DNA of 5,834 bases from an uncultured Lachnospiraceae bacterium (GTDB lineage Bacteria > Bacillota_A > Clostridia > Lachnospirales > Lachnospiraceae). A program made the position numbers and the translations under genes. Location: positions 1-5,834 of the forward strand of contig CAMOZF010000125.1 in the NCBI GenBank assembly GCA_946630765.1, in the 5' to 3' direction. Positions within the stretch are counted from its first letter, which is position 1, and every line of letters begins with the position of its first letter. The notes under the pieces are model-generated. The model was not told the DNA's origin, ran no database searches, and worked only from the letters and a program-made list of their open reading frames with translations. Shown here piece after piece: positions 5,761-5,834 of the stretch.

Positions 5761-5834
5761 GACCATACGCGGAGGGAAAACTTCTTCCTGTTTGAGCCGC
5801 AAAGCGGATTGCTTTTGATCGGCTTTTCAGGTAT
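5761..5834. other. Window end without a recognisable gene
   Basis: No supported coding sequence is seen here. A small hairpin, CCGC-AAA-GCGG (5797-5807), is present without a convincing T-run. Open frames on both strands run off the window edge, but none has a ribosome site and start codon or a recognisable motif. This may be the upstream region, or the tail, of a gene that lies outside. Confidence 0.4.

Noticed and set aside
5746..5834. Plus-strand frame from TTG at 5746 running off the window
   Set aside because: There is no ribosome site before the TTG, it overlaps the minus-strand promoter, and the visible ~29 residues have no recognisable motif.

Overview
The window looks like chromosomal DNA from an anaerobic, gut-type Firmicute (Clostridia, plausibly Lachnospiraceae-like). 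This is an inference from protein style, strong GGAGG-type ribosome sites, short intergenic gaps and moderately GC-rich coding sequence. No rRNA, tRNA, CRISPR array, insertion sequence or phage gene was found. Family names come from recognising motifs by eye, not from a database search.

Left part (1-2305, all minus strand): a regulator-plus-membrane module. A TetR-family repressor (1678-2238) ends in a clear intrinsic terminator (1621-1657). Beyond it, an extended -10 promoter (1539-1547) starts a two-gene unit: a six-helix DUF308/HdeD-like membrane protein (900-1493), then 19 bp later an MMPL/RND-type transporter cut off by the window edge (1-880). A TetR repressor next to an RND/MMPL exporter suggests efflux or envelope-lipid traffic induced by a small ligand.

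Middle (2239-2506): the divergent control region between the repressor and the plus-strand genes. It holds an 11-bp-arm inverted repeat in the tetR leader, a cluster of TGTCG/CGACA inverted repeats, and a good plus-strand promoter with a perfect TTGACA -35 box.

Right-centre (2507-5387, plus strand): a two-gene catabolic unit. A sugar phosphate isomerase/epimerase-type TIM barrel (2507-3364) is followed 46 bp later by a 658-residue cytoplasmic GHL6-like glycoside hydrolase (3411-5387). The likely scheme is hydrolysis of an imported glycoside and then isomerisation or epimerisation of the released sugar or sugar derivative; the substrate is unknown. No transporter for it lies in the window.

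Right end (5388-5834): a convergent minus-strand remnant that begins like an alpha/beta-hydrolase. It has a well-formed promoter and ribosome site, but an in-frame TGA at codon 46 and only 88 codons in total, so it is probably an internally deleted pseudogene. The last ~75 bases hold no recognisable gene.

There is no clear evidence of a wholly new system. The best leads are the two operator-like repeats in the divergent region and the uncharacterised hydrolase/isomerase pair.
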